64,000 nt of DNA from an uncultured Ruminococcus sp. (lineage in GTDB: Bacteria; Bacillota; Clostridia; Oscillospirales; Acutalibacteraceae), in the NCBI GenBank assembly GCA_902790475.1, contig CADASG010000006.1:29124-93123 (forward strand), read 5' to 3'. A program made the translations under genes and the position numbers. Each line of letters opens with the position of its first letter. Positions within the stretch are counted from its first letter, which is position 1. This document shows positions 7,185 through 14,123 of the stretch, one piece after another. Under the pieces are notes generated by a model. It saw only the letters and a program-made list of their open reading frames with translations, was not told where the DNA came from and did not search any database.

Positions 7185-8129
7185 ATGACGAAATTATATT
7201 TAGCGATCCCATGCTATAACGAGGAAGAGGTTCTCAGAGACTCCGCAGCGAAGCTCTCGAATAAATATAAAGCAATGATGTCTGAGGGAAAGATCACCTC
7301 AGACAGTAAAATCGTTTTTATCGACGACGGCTCCAAGGACAAAACCTGGGAGATCATAACTCAGCTCCACGCTGAAAATCCTGTTTTTCAGGGTATCAAG
7401 CTAAGCCGCAACAGGGGTCACCAAAACGCGCTGCTGTGCGGATTGATGACTCTGAAAAACAAGGCTGACGCAGTGATTTCAATTGACGCGGATCTTCAGG
7501 ACGATATCAATGTTTTTGACGAGATGGTGGAAAAGTACGAAGCCGGCTGCGACGTTGTATACGGCGTTCGTTCCAAGCGTGAGACCGATACCTTCTTTAA
7601 ACGCTTCACCGCTGAGGCATTCTACAAAATACTTGAGAAAATGGGCGCAAAGGTCATCTTTAACCACGCCGATTTCCGTCTGATGAGCAAAAGAGCGCTG
7701 GAAGCGTTCTCACATTATAAGGAAACCAATATTTTCCTGCGCGGAATGGTGCCGCTTATCGGCTACAAAAGCGACATAGTTACCTACGAGCGCAGCGAGC
7801 GTTTGGCAGGCGAAAGTAAGTATCCTCTCAAAAAAATGCTGGCGCTCGCCTGGGAGGGTATCACCTCGCTCAGTATTCAGCCGATACGCATCATTACATG
7901 GCTGGGTCTGATAATCTTTTTGATCAGCTTAGTGATGATAATTTACTCTATCGTTCGTTTCTTTATCGGTGCTACCGTAAGCGGCTGGGCAAGCACTCTG
8001 TGCTCCATTTGGGCACTCGGCGGTCTGCAGCTGCTGGCTATCGGAATCATCGGAGAGTATATCGGCAAGATATATATGGAAACAAAACGCCGTCCGCGTT
8101 TTATTGTCGAAACATTCCTCGAGGACTGA
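7185..8129 (+). CDS. Family 2 glycosyltransferase (polyprenyl-phosphate sugar transferase type)
   Basis: 314 residues, start behind AGGAGATTATT. The GT-A domain (residues 1-225) shows AIPCYNEEEVL, VFIDDGSKDKTW and SIDADLQDD (the DxD-type metal site). Two C-terminal membrane helices (residues about 235-300) end in YIGKIYMETKRRPRF. This layout is that of GtrB/DPM1-like enzymes, which transfer a sugar from a nucleotide donor to undecaprenyl phosphate on the inner face of the membrane. A terminator follows, and then the large acyltransferase/glycosyltransferase-like gene with its own promoter. The lipid-linked sugar made here could be the donor for that GT-C-like half (inference). Confidence 0.88.
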   Translation: MTKLYLAIPCYNEEEVLRDSAAKLSNKYKAMMSEGKITSDSKIVFIDDGSKDKTWEIITQLHAENPVFQGIKLSRNRGHQNALLCGLMTLKNKADAVISIDADLQDDINVFDEMVEKYEAGCDVVYGVRSKRETDTFFKRFTAEAFYKILEKMGAKVIFNHADFRLMSKRALEAFSHYKETNIFLRGMVPLIGYKSDIVTYERSERLAGESKYPLKKMLALAWEGITSLSIQPIRIITWLGLIIFLISLVMIIYSIVRFFIGATVSGWASTLCSIWALGGLQLLAIGIIGEYIGKIYMETKRRPRFIVETFLED

Positions 8130-8149
8130 TCCTAAGAGCAACAAATTTT

Positions 8150-8184
8150 ATGCTGACACACATTCCGTTGTGTCAGCATTTTTC
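8150..8184 (+). terminator. Terminator of the glycosyltransferase gene
   Basis: ATGCTGACACA / TGTGTCAGCAT with an 8-nt loop, followed by TTTT. Confidence 0.85.
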
Positions 8185-8203
8185 ATGTTTTTTGCAAAAG
8201 CAG

Positions 8204-8232
8204 TTGTATCACGGCGAAAATTGTGGTATGAT
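8204..8232 (+). promoter_or_regulatory. Promoter of the acyltransferase/glycosyltransferase-like gene
   Basis: TTGTAT, 17-bp spacer, TATGAT, 51 bp before the start codon. Confidence 0.6.
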
Positions 8233-8282
8233 TACAGTAATCATAAAAAACATAAGTGAAAAACAGTGTAAGGAGAATTCTT

Positions 8283-11267
8283 ATGAATTTATCAAAACTG
8301 GAACGGCGCAACAGCTCAATGGATCTGATCCGTGTTGTTGCGGTATTCACGGTGCTGTCGGTACACTTTTTCCTTCACAACGGCTTTTACAATGAGCCTG
8401 TTGAGGGAATGTCCCCTATCGGCGGACTTATCGACTATTTCACCACTCATAACGCCGCGTCGCTGCACGGCCCGATCATGTTTGTCATGGTTACCATGCG
8501 AACGTTGTTTTCGATCTGCGTACCGCTGTTTTTGATTTTGACAGGCTATCTGATGAGTCATAAGCAGCTGAGCAGAGGGTATTACAAGGGTATAAGAAAA
8601 ACCCTTATCATCTATGCCATTGCTTCCGTGCTTTGCATGGTGTTCAAAGCGATACATGAAAACCCCGGTGCAAAAACAGCGTTCTACAACTTTGACTTCA
8701 GCGCGATGTTCAGCGCTATCGAACGAACCAATCAATACAGGCCTCAGGACTTTTTGCTGAATCTTTTTGACTTCTCCGGCGCTAACTACTCGTGGTATGT
8801 CGAGATGTATATCGGTCTGTTCCTGATCGCACCTTTCCTTAATTTGGCATATCATAAGCTCGGCACCAAACGCCGCAAGCAGGTTTTGGTAGCGACTTTC
8901 GTCTTTATCACGGCGCTGCCTACGCTGTTTAACATCTTCTATTTTGAATCCGCCGATTGGTGGCTGACTCCGACTCTCAGCGACAATTTTAAAAAGCTTT
9001 TGCCTGCATACTGGCTTTCCGTATACCCGATAACCTTCTACTTTACGGGCTGCTATATCCGTGAATACGGCATCAAGCTCAGGACACGTTCAATGATCGC
9101 AGTGCTCGCGGTTTCGCTGCTGCTGTTTTCCGCGTTCAACTGGTTTAGAAGCTACGGAAAAGGCTTTGATTCGGGAATGTGGGTCTACTGGTACGGATTT
9201 GAGCCTTATGTACTGTCTACACTTGTCTTTACCCTGCTGAGCCGCGTGAAAGCCAACAACTGGCACCCGGCAGTGCGGTTTTCTTTGTGGCAGCTGTCCG
9301 ATCTGGCGCTCGGAATATATTTGATGTCGTTTGTTTTCGACAAGCTGATTTACGAAGAGCTGACAGCGAATGTCCCGGTTATGGTTGACCGTCTCCCCTA
9401 TTACTTCGTCACCGTACCGCTGTCCTTCATTTTCGCTGCCATTACTTCATGGCTCATGAACAGACTGGAAACGCTGATTATTTTTCTTTTTGAGAAAATT
9501 AAAGAAATCGTCAAGCAGCAAAAGGCTCGCTCCAACGGTCGTATTTGGCAGGACTATCTGTTTTTTGCTCTGCTGTTAGGCGGCTTTGTATTCTCGCTTT
9601 GGAAAACCCAATACGGTTTCGGCGGCTCCGACGAAGCATTCTATTTGACTATCCCTCACCGACTGCTCAAGGGTGACGCGCTGTTTGTTGACGAATGGCA
9701 TCTTTCACAGCTTTCGGGCGTTTTACAGCTGCCGTTCGTTTGGGCGTACACCACTTTTACTGGCTCAACCGAAGGTATTATTCTTGCGGCAAGAGTGTTC
9801 TATGTATTTGTTCACACAGCCGCCGCGTTTTTGATTTACTGGAAGATCAGAAAATACGGATTAGTCAGCGTTTTCGCATCCTTCTTCTACCTTATCTACA
9901 CTCCCTACAACATTATGGCTCTCAGCTACGATTCCATGGGAGTTGAGCTTGTCACTCTGGGAGGAGTCCTGCTGGCAACAGCGAATTATGATAAGAAATT
10001 ACAGCTGATTTTCAGCGGCTTGTGTCTTGCCGGCGCAGTGCTTTGCAATCCGTATCTGGCAGTGATTTATTTGCTGTTCGCGATCGGCATGGTCGCGCAT
10101 ATCCTGTTAAAGAAAAAGAACATCAACTGCGCAATCACAACAAAAATGTTTGCGCCTAAAACCTTCCTCTTCTTCTCGATAGGCGTTTTTGCAGCTGCAG
10201 CAGTGTTCTTGATTTTTGTTCTTACAAGAGCAGGAATAGCTGATATAATGCAAAACATTCCCTATATGCTCGAAGACCCGGAGCACCCCTCGATCCCGAT
10301 GATGACGAAGATCGGCAATTACTTTAAAGCGCTGTTCAATTTGCATGAGCACTTCCGTTACGGTCTGCTTGCCTACGCGGTCATGCTTGTTGTAATGATA
10401 TTTGACAAAAAAAGAAGGCTGCACCGCTCGGTGTACCTTATCACGACCACAGGCGTAGTTATCTTTACACAGCTCCTGCTGCTACCCAAGCTCGGCGAAA
10501 GCTCATATAACGCAATCATGCTTCCCATGCTGTTTATCGGCATCACCTCGTATATCCTTTGCAGGAAGAAACCGATGACGTTCTTTGCAGGATTGTTTAT
10601 CCCGGGCATTATCTATTCATTCTGTATTCACTGCACGTCTAACCAGTCGATCTATGTTATCGCCATGGCAATGACCGCCGCCAATATAGCGAGTTACGTT
10701 TTCCTTGCGAGACTTATCAAAGAAATGCGCGAAACTCCCGACAACATCACCTATGCGGTTTGGATCAAGCGCTTTAGCTTCTGCTTTGCAGCGCTTATGC
10801 TTACCTTACAGGGAACGTTTGAAATCGGCTCCAAGGCGCGTCACGTGTTCTGGGAATCAGAGCCCTCTACCCTGACAGCGGAGATCGAACACGGAGCTGC
10901 TAAGGGCATTTTTACCAACGAAACACGCAAATCAACCTATGAGAACTACTACACCGACATGCAGTTATACAAGGATATGCGTCCGGGCAATATTCTGTTC
11001 ATGACAGTGAACACCTGGCTGTATTTGGATACGGAGGATTTCGATTACGGCACCTACTCCGCATGGCTGTCAGGAGAAACTCCCTCAACGATAGAGCGTC
11101 TTAATACATTTTATCAGCTTAATCCAGACAAACAGCCCGAGTATGTTTATGTTCCCTATGACTCAGAGTGGAATATTGATTCTCTGAAAGCACTTGCTAC
11201 TCAAAACGGATATTCTATTCAAACCGCCCAGTTCGGCTTGAGGTTTGAAAAAGCGATTGCAAAATAA
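8283..11267 (+). CDS. Two-part membrane protein: acyltransferase family 3 fused to a GT-C-like region
   Basis: 994 residues, start at the ATG at 8283 behind AAGGAGAATTCTT. Residues about 1-395 match acyltransferase family 3 (OafA/WecH type): SSMDLIRVVAVFTVLSVHFF carries the conserved early R and H, and about ten membrane helices follow. After a basic linker (KEIVKQQKARSNGR) residues about 420-870 form a second polytopic region. It opens with a helix and then an acidic external loop (GFGGSDEAFYL), as in GT-C glycosyltransferases. The last ~120 residues look extracytoplasmic. It may decorate a cell-surface glycan with an acyl group and a lipid-carried sugar. The second assignment is inference. 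Family members are usually about 350 residues, so the fusion is unusual. Confidence 0.75.
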   Translation: MNLSKLERRNSSMDLIRVVAVFTVLSVHFFLHNGFYNEPVEGMSPIGGLIDYFTTHNAASLHGPIMFVMVTMRTLFSICVPLFLILTGYLMSHKQLSRGYYKGIRKTLIIYAIASVLCMVFKAIHENPGAKTAFYNFDFSAMFSAIERTNQYRPQDFLLNLFDFSGANYSWYVEMYIGLFLIAPFLNLAYHKLGTKRRKQVLVATFVFITALPTLFNIFYFESADWWLTPTLSDNFKKLLPAYWLSVYPITFYFTGCYIREYGIKLRTRSMIAVLAVSLLLFSAFNWFRSYGKGFDSGMWVYWYGFEPYVLSTLVFTLLSRVKANNWHPAVRFSLWQLSDLALGIYLMSFVFDKLIYEELTANVPVMVDRLPYYFVTVPLSFIFAAITSWLMNRLETLIIFLFEKIKEIVKQQKARSNGRIWQDYLFFALLLGGFVFSLWKTQYGFGGSDEAFYLTIPHRLLKGDALFVDEWHLSQLSGVLQLPFVWAYTTFTGSTEGIILAARVFYVFVHTAAAFLIYWKIRKYGLVSVFASFFYLIYTPYNIMALSYDSMGVELVTLGGVLLATANYDKKLQLIFSGLCLAGAVLCNPYLAVIYLLFAIGMVAHILLKKKNINCAITTKMFAPKTFLFFSIGVFAAAAVFLIFVLTRAGIADIMQNIPYMLEDPEHPSIPMMTKIGNYFKALFNLHEHFRYGLLAYAVMLVVMIFDKKRRLHRSVYLITTTGVVIFTQLLLLPKLGESSYNAIMLPMLFIGITSYILCRKKPMTFFAGLFIPGIIYSFCIHCTSNQSIYVIAMAMTAANIASYVFLARLIKEMRETPDNITYAVWIKRFSFCFAALMLTLQGTFEIGSKARHVFWESEPSTLTAEIEHGAAKGIFTNETRKSTYENYYTDMQLYKDMRPGNILFMTVNTWLYLDTEDFDYGTYSAWLSGETPSTIERLNTFYQLNPDKQPEYVYVPYDSEWNIDSLKALATQNGYSIQTAQFGLRFEKAIAK

Positions 11268-11277
11268 AAATCACAGA

Positions 11278-11325
11278 AAAACGGCGAAAAGTATGATGTA
11301 GATATTGTATTTTTCGCCGTTTTAT
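11278..11325. terminator. Terminator after the acyltransferase fusion gene
   Basis: AAAACGGCGAAAA and TTTTTCGCCGTTTT pair across a 19-nt loop. The stem is A- and T-flanked on both sides, so it could work in both directions. Confidence 0.75.
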
Positions 11326-11392
11326 GATATATTAGTACTTGGATAGGTGTTTATACTACAATTTTCTACTATTAATTAATGAGGTGAAACGA

Positions 11393-13114
11393 ATGGATAC
11401 AATGAAGCTTTACAAAGACTGGTGCGAAAAAGCTGTTGACGACGCGGATTTAGTCAGTGAGCTTGCGGCGATTCAGGAGGATCAAAAGGAGATTTACGAA
11501 CGCTTCTACACTGCGCTGAAATTCGGCACGGCAGGACTCAGAGGCATTATCGGAGCAGGTACCAACCGCATGAACATCTATGTTGTGCGTCAGGCTACCC
11601 AGGGTCTGGCAAACTACGTGCTGAAAAAATACGGCAAGGGCGCAGTGGCTATTTCACACGACAGCCGCATCAAAGCCGATTTATTTATGATTGAGGCAGC
11701 AAAAGTCTTGGCGGCAAACGGAATAAAGGCATATATAACTTCCGAGCTGCAGCCGACTCCCGTTTTGTCCTATCTGGTACGCTATTTCCATTGCCAGGCA
11801 GGTATTATGGTTACGGCAAGCCACAATGAAGCAAAGTATAACGGCTACAAGGCATACGGCGAGGACGGTTGTCAGATGACCGACAACGCCGCAAACGCCG
11901 TATATGACGAGATCACTTCTCTTGATATATTTGACGATGTAAAGACCATGGACTTTGACGAAGCGGTCAAAGCAGGTCTGATCGAATACGTTGATGACAG
12001 CGTTTATGACAGCTATCTTGAAAAGGTGCTTGAACAGCAGGTAAACCCCGGTATTTGCAAAGAAACCAACTTAAAGGTAGTATACACACCCCTCAACGGC
12101 TGCGGAAACAAGCTCGTCAGAAAGGTGCTTGAAAAAATCGGCGTAACCGAAACCGTGATAGTCAAGGAGCAGGAGCTGCCCGACGGCAACTTCCCCACCT
12201 GTCCGTATCCCAATCCTGAAACACGCGAAGCATTGCAGCGCGGCTTGGATCTGTGCGAGACCGAGCAGCCCGATCTGCTGCTTGCCACCGATCCCGACTC
12301 CGACAGAGTGGGCATTGCCGTAAAGGATTACGACGGCAGCTACCGTTTGATAACGGGCAACGAAAACGGCGTGATGCTGACCAACTACATTCTTTCCTGC
12401 AAAAAGGAAAACGGCACTCTGCCCGAAAAGCCCGTGGTGGTTAAGACAATTGTCAGCACTCCGCTTATCGACAAGCTGTGCGACGACTACGGCTGCGAGC
12501 TGAAAAACGTTTTGACAGGCTTTAAATACATCGGCGAAGTGATTCTTAATTTAGAGAAGGATCACGAGGAAAACCGCTATATGTTCGGCTTTGAGGAAAG
12601 CTACGGTTATTTGGCAGGCACCTATGTGCGCGACAAGGACGCTGTTGTCGCTTCCATGCTGATTTGCGAAATGGCAGCGTATTACAAAAAACAGGATAAG
12701 GATACTCTTGCAAGCGTAATCGACGGACTGTATAAGAAATACGGTTACTATCTGAACAAAACCTTCTCGTTTAAATATGAAGGCGCTGAGGGTATGCAGA
12801 AAATGGCTGATATCATGAGCGGCATTCGCGGTAATCTGCCCGAGAGCATAGCCGGCTTCAAGGTTTTGAAGGTCAGCGACTACCAGCTTAAAACCGAAAC
12901 CGACATGACAACAGGAGAAGAAACCAAGCTCACCCTCCCCACCTCCAACGTCATCGCGCTCCATCTTGAGGGCAACAATTGTGTGATCGTCCGTCCCAGC
13001 GGCACGGAGCCGAAAATCAAGCTCTACATCACCGCTGTTGAAGAAAGCAAAGAAAAAGCGACCGAAATATGCAACAAGCTTCTTGAATCTTCCGAGGAAG
13101 TTTTGGGACTGTAA
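11393..13114 (+). CDS. pgcA: Phosphoglucomutase/phosphomannomutase family protein
   Basis: 573 residues, start at the ATG at 11393 behind GAGGTGAAACGA (an upstream in-frame start at 11339 has no such site). The motifs of alpha-D-phosphohexomutases are present: FGTAGLRGIIGAG near the N-terminus, the phosphoserine loop MVTASHNEAKYNGYK, the metal site TDPDSDRVG, the sugar-recognition loop GFEESYGYL and the phosphate-binding RPSGTEPKIK. It converts glucose 6-phosphate to glucose 1-phosphate, which supplies UDP-glucose for glycans. The family member of this length in Firmicutes is PgcA. Its place beside glycosyltransferase genes fits a supply role. Confidence 0.92.
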   Translation: MDTMKLYKDWCEKAVDDADLVSELAAIQEDQKEIYERFYTALKFGTAGLRGIIGAGTNRMNIYVVRQATQGLANYVLKKYGKGAVAISHDSRIKADLFMIEAAKVLAANGIKAYITSELQPTPVLSYLVRYFHCQAGIMVTASHNEAKYNGYKAYGEDGCQMTDNAANAVYDEITSLDIFDDVKTMDFDEAVKAGLIEYVDDSVYDSYLEKVLEQQVNPGICKETNLKVVYTPLNGCGNKLVRKVLEKIGVTETVIVKEQELPDGNFPTCPYPNPETREALQRGLDLCETEQPDLLLATDPDSDRVGIAVKDYDGSYRLITGNENGVMLTNYILSCKKENGTLPEKPVVVKTIVSTPLIDKLCDDYGCELKNVLTGFKYIGEVILNLEKDHEENRYMFGFEESYGYLAGTYVRDKDAVVASMLICEMAAYYKKQDKDTLASVIDGLYKKYGYYLNKTFSFKYEGAEGMQKMADIMSGIRGNLPESIAGFKVLKVSDYQLKTETDMTTGEETKLTLPTSNVIALHLEGNNCVIVRPSGTEPKIKLYITAVEESKEKATEICNKLLESSEEVLGL

Positions 13115-13154
13115 ATTTTCGGAATGATTTTTCGTTCTGTAAATCTATATAAAT

Positions 13155-13203
13155 AATCTCCGACGGAGTTTTCAAAACGAAAGCTCCGTCGGTTTTTCTT
13201 TTT
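13155..13203 (+). terminator. Terminator of pgcA
   Basis: CCGACGGAG / CTCCGTCGG with a 13-nt loop, followed by TTTTTCTTTTTT. Confidence 0.85.
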
Positions 13204-13307
13204 TAAAACAGCAGCCGGATGTTCTGTTTTTCTAACATGCACAGACTTTTGTAAGTTTGTCAGTATTACGATAACGATTCCGATGAACGAAGTTAGCAAC
13301 CGATTTT

Positions 13308-13335
13308 GCGGACGACAAAAGAGGCGGCAAACGCT
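13308..13335 (-). terminator. Terminator of the 13.3-13.94 kb minus-strand transcript
   Basis: Minus-strand AAGAGGCGGCA / TGCCGCCTCTT, a perfect 11-bp stem with a 5-nt loop, followed by TTTG. No minus-strand ORF ends just before it. It closes the transcript that starts near 13937. Confidence 0.75.
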
Positions 13336-13370
13336 GCCGCCTCTTGAAATCCTTCAAAAAATTAACTGAA

Positions 13371-13570
13371 CTTGGGACTCAACTCCGAAAATAGATTTTG
13401 TTTTGGATTGAAAAATGAGTATTACATTGGACTAATCTCCGTTCGTCAAAATACCAAGAAAAAGATTAAACATACATGGGACTAATCTCCTATCAATCGA
13501 AAAACAATTATCTTACTGAAATCCGTCGATATATATATCGAAAAAGTTATACTCTCATTGGACTATCCTC
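13371..13570 (-). repeat. Four spaced copies of a 16-bp motif
   Basis: Plus-strand copies end at 13386 (CTTGGGACTCAACTCC), 13440 (CATTGGACTAATCTCC), 13490 (CATGGGACTAATCTCC) and 13570 (CATTGGACTATCCTC). A fifth, longer variant lies at 13843-13860 inside the 32-codon ORF. The spacings are 54, 50, 80 and about 290 bp. On the minus strand each copy reads as a GGAG followed 8 nt later by ATG (absent in the first copy) and then, within 0-2 codons, a stop and a T-run. Confidence 0.75.
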
Positions 13571-13807
13571 AGTGTTAAAATTCTTAGAAGACTTTTTAAT
13601 ATTAAATTGTAAGTAAGTCCGAAACCCGACCGCTTACTTGTAAGGCTGAGCCGATTATTGGGATAAGCGCTTCCTATATATCAACATCTATGAAAGTATG
13701 GAGGGCTATTCGACGGAAGCTGCCTATCATATGAATGCAAATCACGAAAAATAATAATTAATATGTTTTATAACATTGAAAATCTATGTTGCTTCAACTC
13801 AATAAGC

Positions 13808-13906
13808 TTAATCAGCGGTACCCGTAAACTCCGGGCGTGTTACATTGGGGGGTAATCTCCGCAGATAGTCTTTAATCTGTGGTCTGTAAGAAAACTTTAC
13901 TTTCAT
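13808..13906 (-). CDS. 32-residue basic small protein at the head of the candidate RNA
   Basis: ATG at 13906 with a perfect AGGAGG 8 nt upstream. The product (MKVKFSYRPQIKDYLRRLPP, then NVTRPEFTGTAD) is basic and Pro-rich with no membrane segment. Ribosome binding site quality and the promoter 38 bp upstream argue that it is translated. Codons 16-23 overlap one copy of the locus's 16-bp motif, so either the ORF seeded the repeats or the motif has an RNA-level role that happens to be translated. No family is recognised. Confidence 0.5.
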   Translation of the reverse strand: MKVKFSYRPQIKDYLRRLPPNVTRPEFTGTAD

Positions 13907-13943
13907 ATTAAAGACCTCCTTGTCATCTCTTTGATTTGTCTAT

Positions 13944-13972
13944 ATTATATATCATATTCTCAACAATGTCAA
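13944..13972 (-). promoter_or_regulatory. Strong promoter of the candidate RNA
   Basis: Minus-strand TTGACA, 17-bp spacer, TATAAT: a perfect consensus match, among the strongest promoter-like sequences in the window. Confidence 0.8.
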
Positions 13973-14016
13973 TACTTTTTATAAAAATATTTATTTTTTT
14001 ATTTTTCCAAATAGTA

Positions 14017-14045
14017 TTGCGAAGCTATAAAAATTGTGGTATAAT
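14017..14045 (+). promoter_or_regulatory. Divergent promoter pointing at a terminator only
   Basis: TTGCGA, 17-bp spacer, TATAAT. It faces away from the promoter at 13944-13972, 45 bp distant. Only a hairpin lies downstream before the convergent ydcF-like gene. Confidence 0.55.
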
Positions 14046-14051
14046 GTATAT

Positions 14052-14104
14052 TGTGAGAGTGCAGAAAAAGCAGAGCCGAACGTTAAAACGGCTCTGCTTT
14101 TTTA
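14052..14104 (+). ncRNA. Possible ~50-nt small RNA
   Basis: This is the interval from the predicted start of the promoter at 14017 to the end of the terminator. The transcript would be little more than a 13-nt head and the hairpin. It may be an sRNA or just promoter noise against a terminator. Confidence 0.25.
14065..14104. terminator. Bidirectional terminator after the ydcF-like gene
   Basis: AAAAAGCAGAGCCG / CGGCTCTGCTTTTTT with a 10-nt loop. It works for the minus-strand gene at 14124 and for the plus-strand promoter at 14017. Confidence 0.85.
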
Positions 14105-14123
14105 TTCAGAACAACAGAAAAAA

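Larger units (their letters stand above)
13311..13937 (-). ncRNA. Candidate long structured RNA (about 620 nt) with a short leading ORF
   Basis: A perfect vegetative promoter and a strong terminator bracket about 620 nt that hold only one 32-codon ORF at the 5' end. The remaining 470 nt contain no ORF of note. They do contain four copies of a degenerate 16-bp motif (GGAGATTAGTCCAATG type) and other inverted segments, such as AAGTAAG / CTTACTT at about 13610-13640 and CGATATATATATCG at about 13527-13540. The size and layout fit a large non-coding RNA. It was not matched to any known class from memory; ROOL-type RNAs have a similar length and occur in this group but could not be compared here. 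Confidence 0.45.

Noticed and set aside
13024-13299. 91-codon minus-strand ORF at the end of pgcA
   Set aside because: It has no ribosome binding site, starts downstream of the RNA terminator and is mostly antisense to pgcA and its terminator.
13371-13860. Repeats considered as a CRISPR array
   Set aside because: The units are only 16 bp and degenerate, with spacers of 34, 38, 65 and over 270 bp, and no cas gene is near.
13808-13906. 32-codon ORF as a type I toxin
   Set aside because: The peptide is basic and Pro-rich without a membrane helix, unlike known type I toxins.
13311-13937. Type III toxin-antitoxin RNA (ToxIN-like repeats)
   Set aside because: The repeats are not regular tandem units and no endoribonuclease ORF follows the array.
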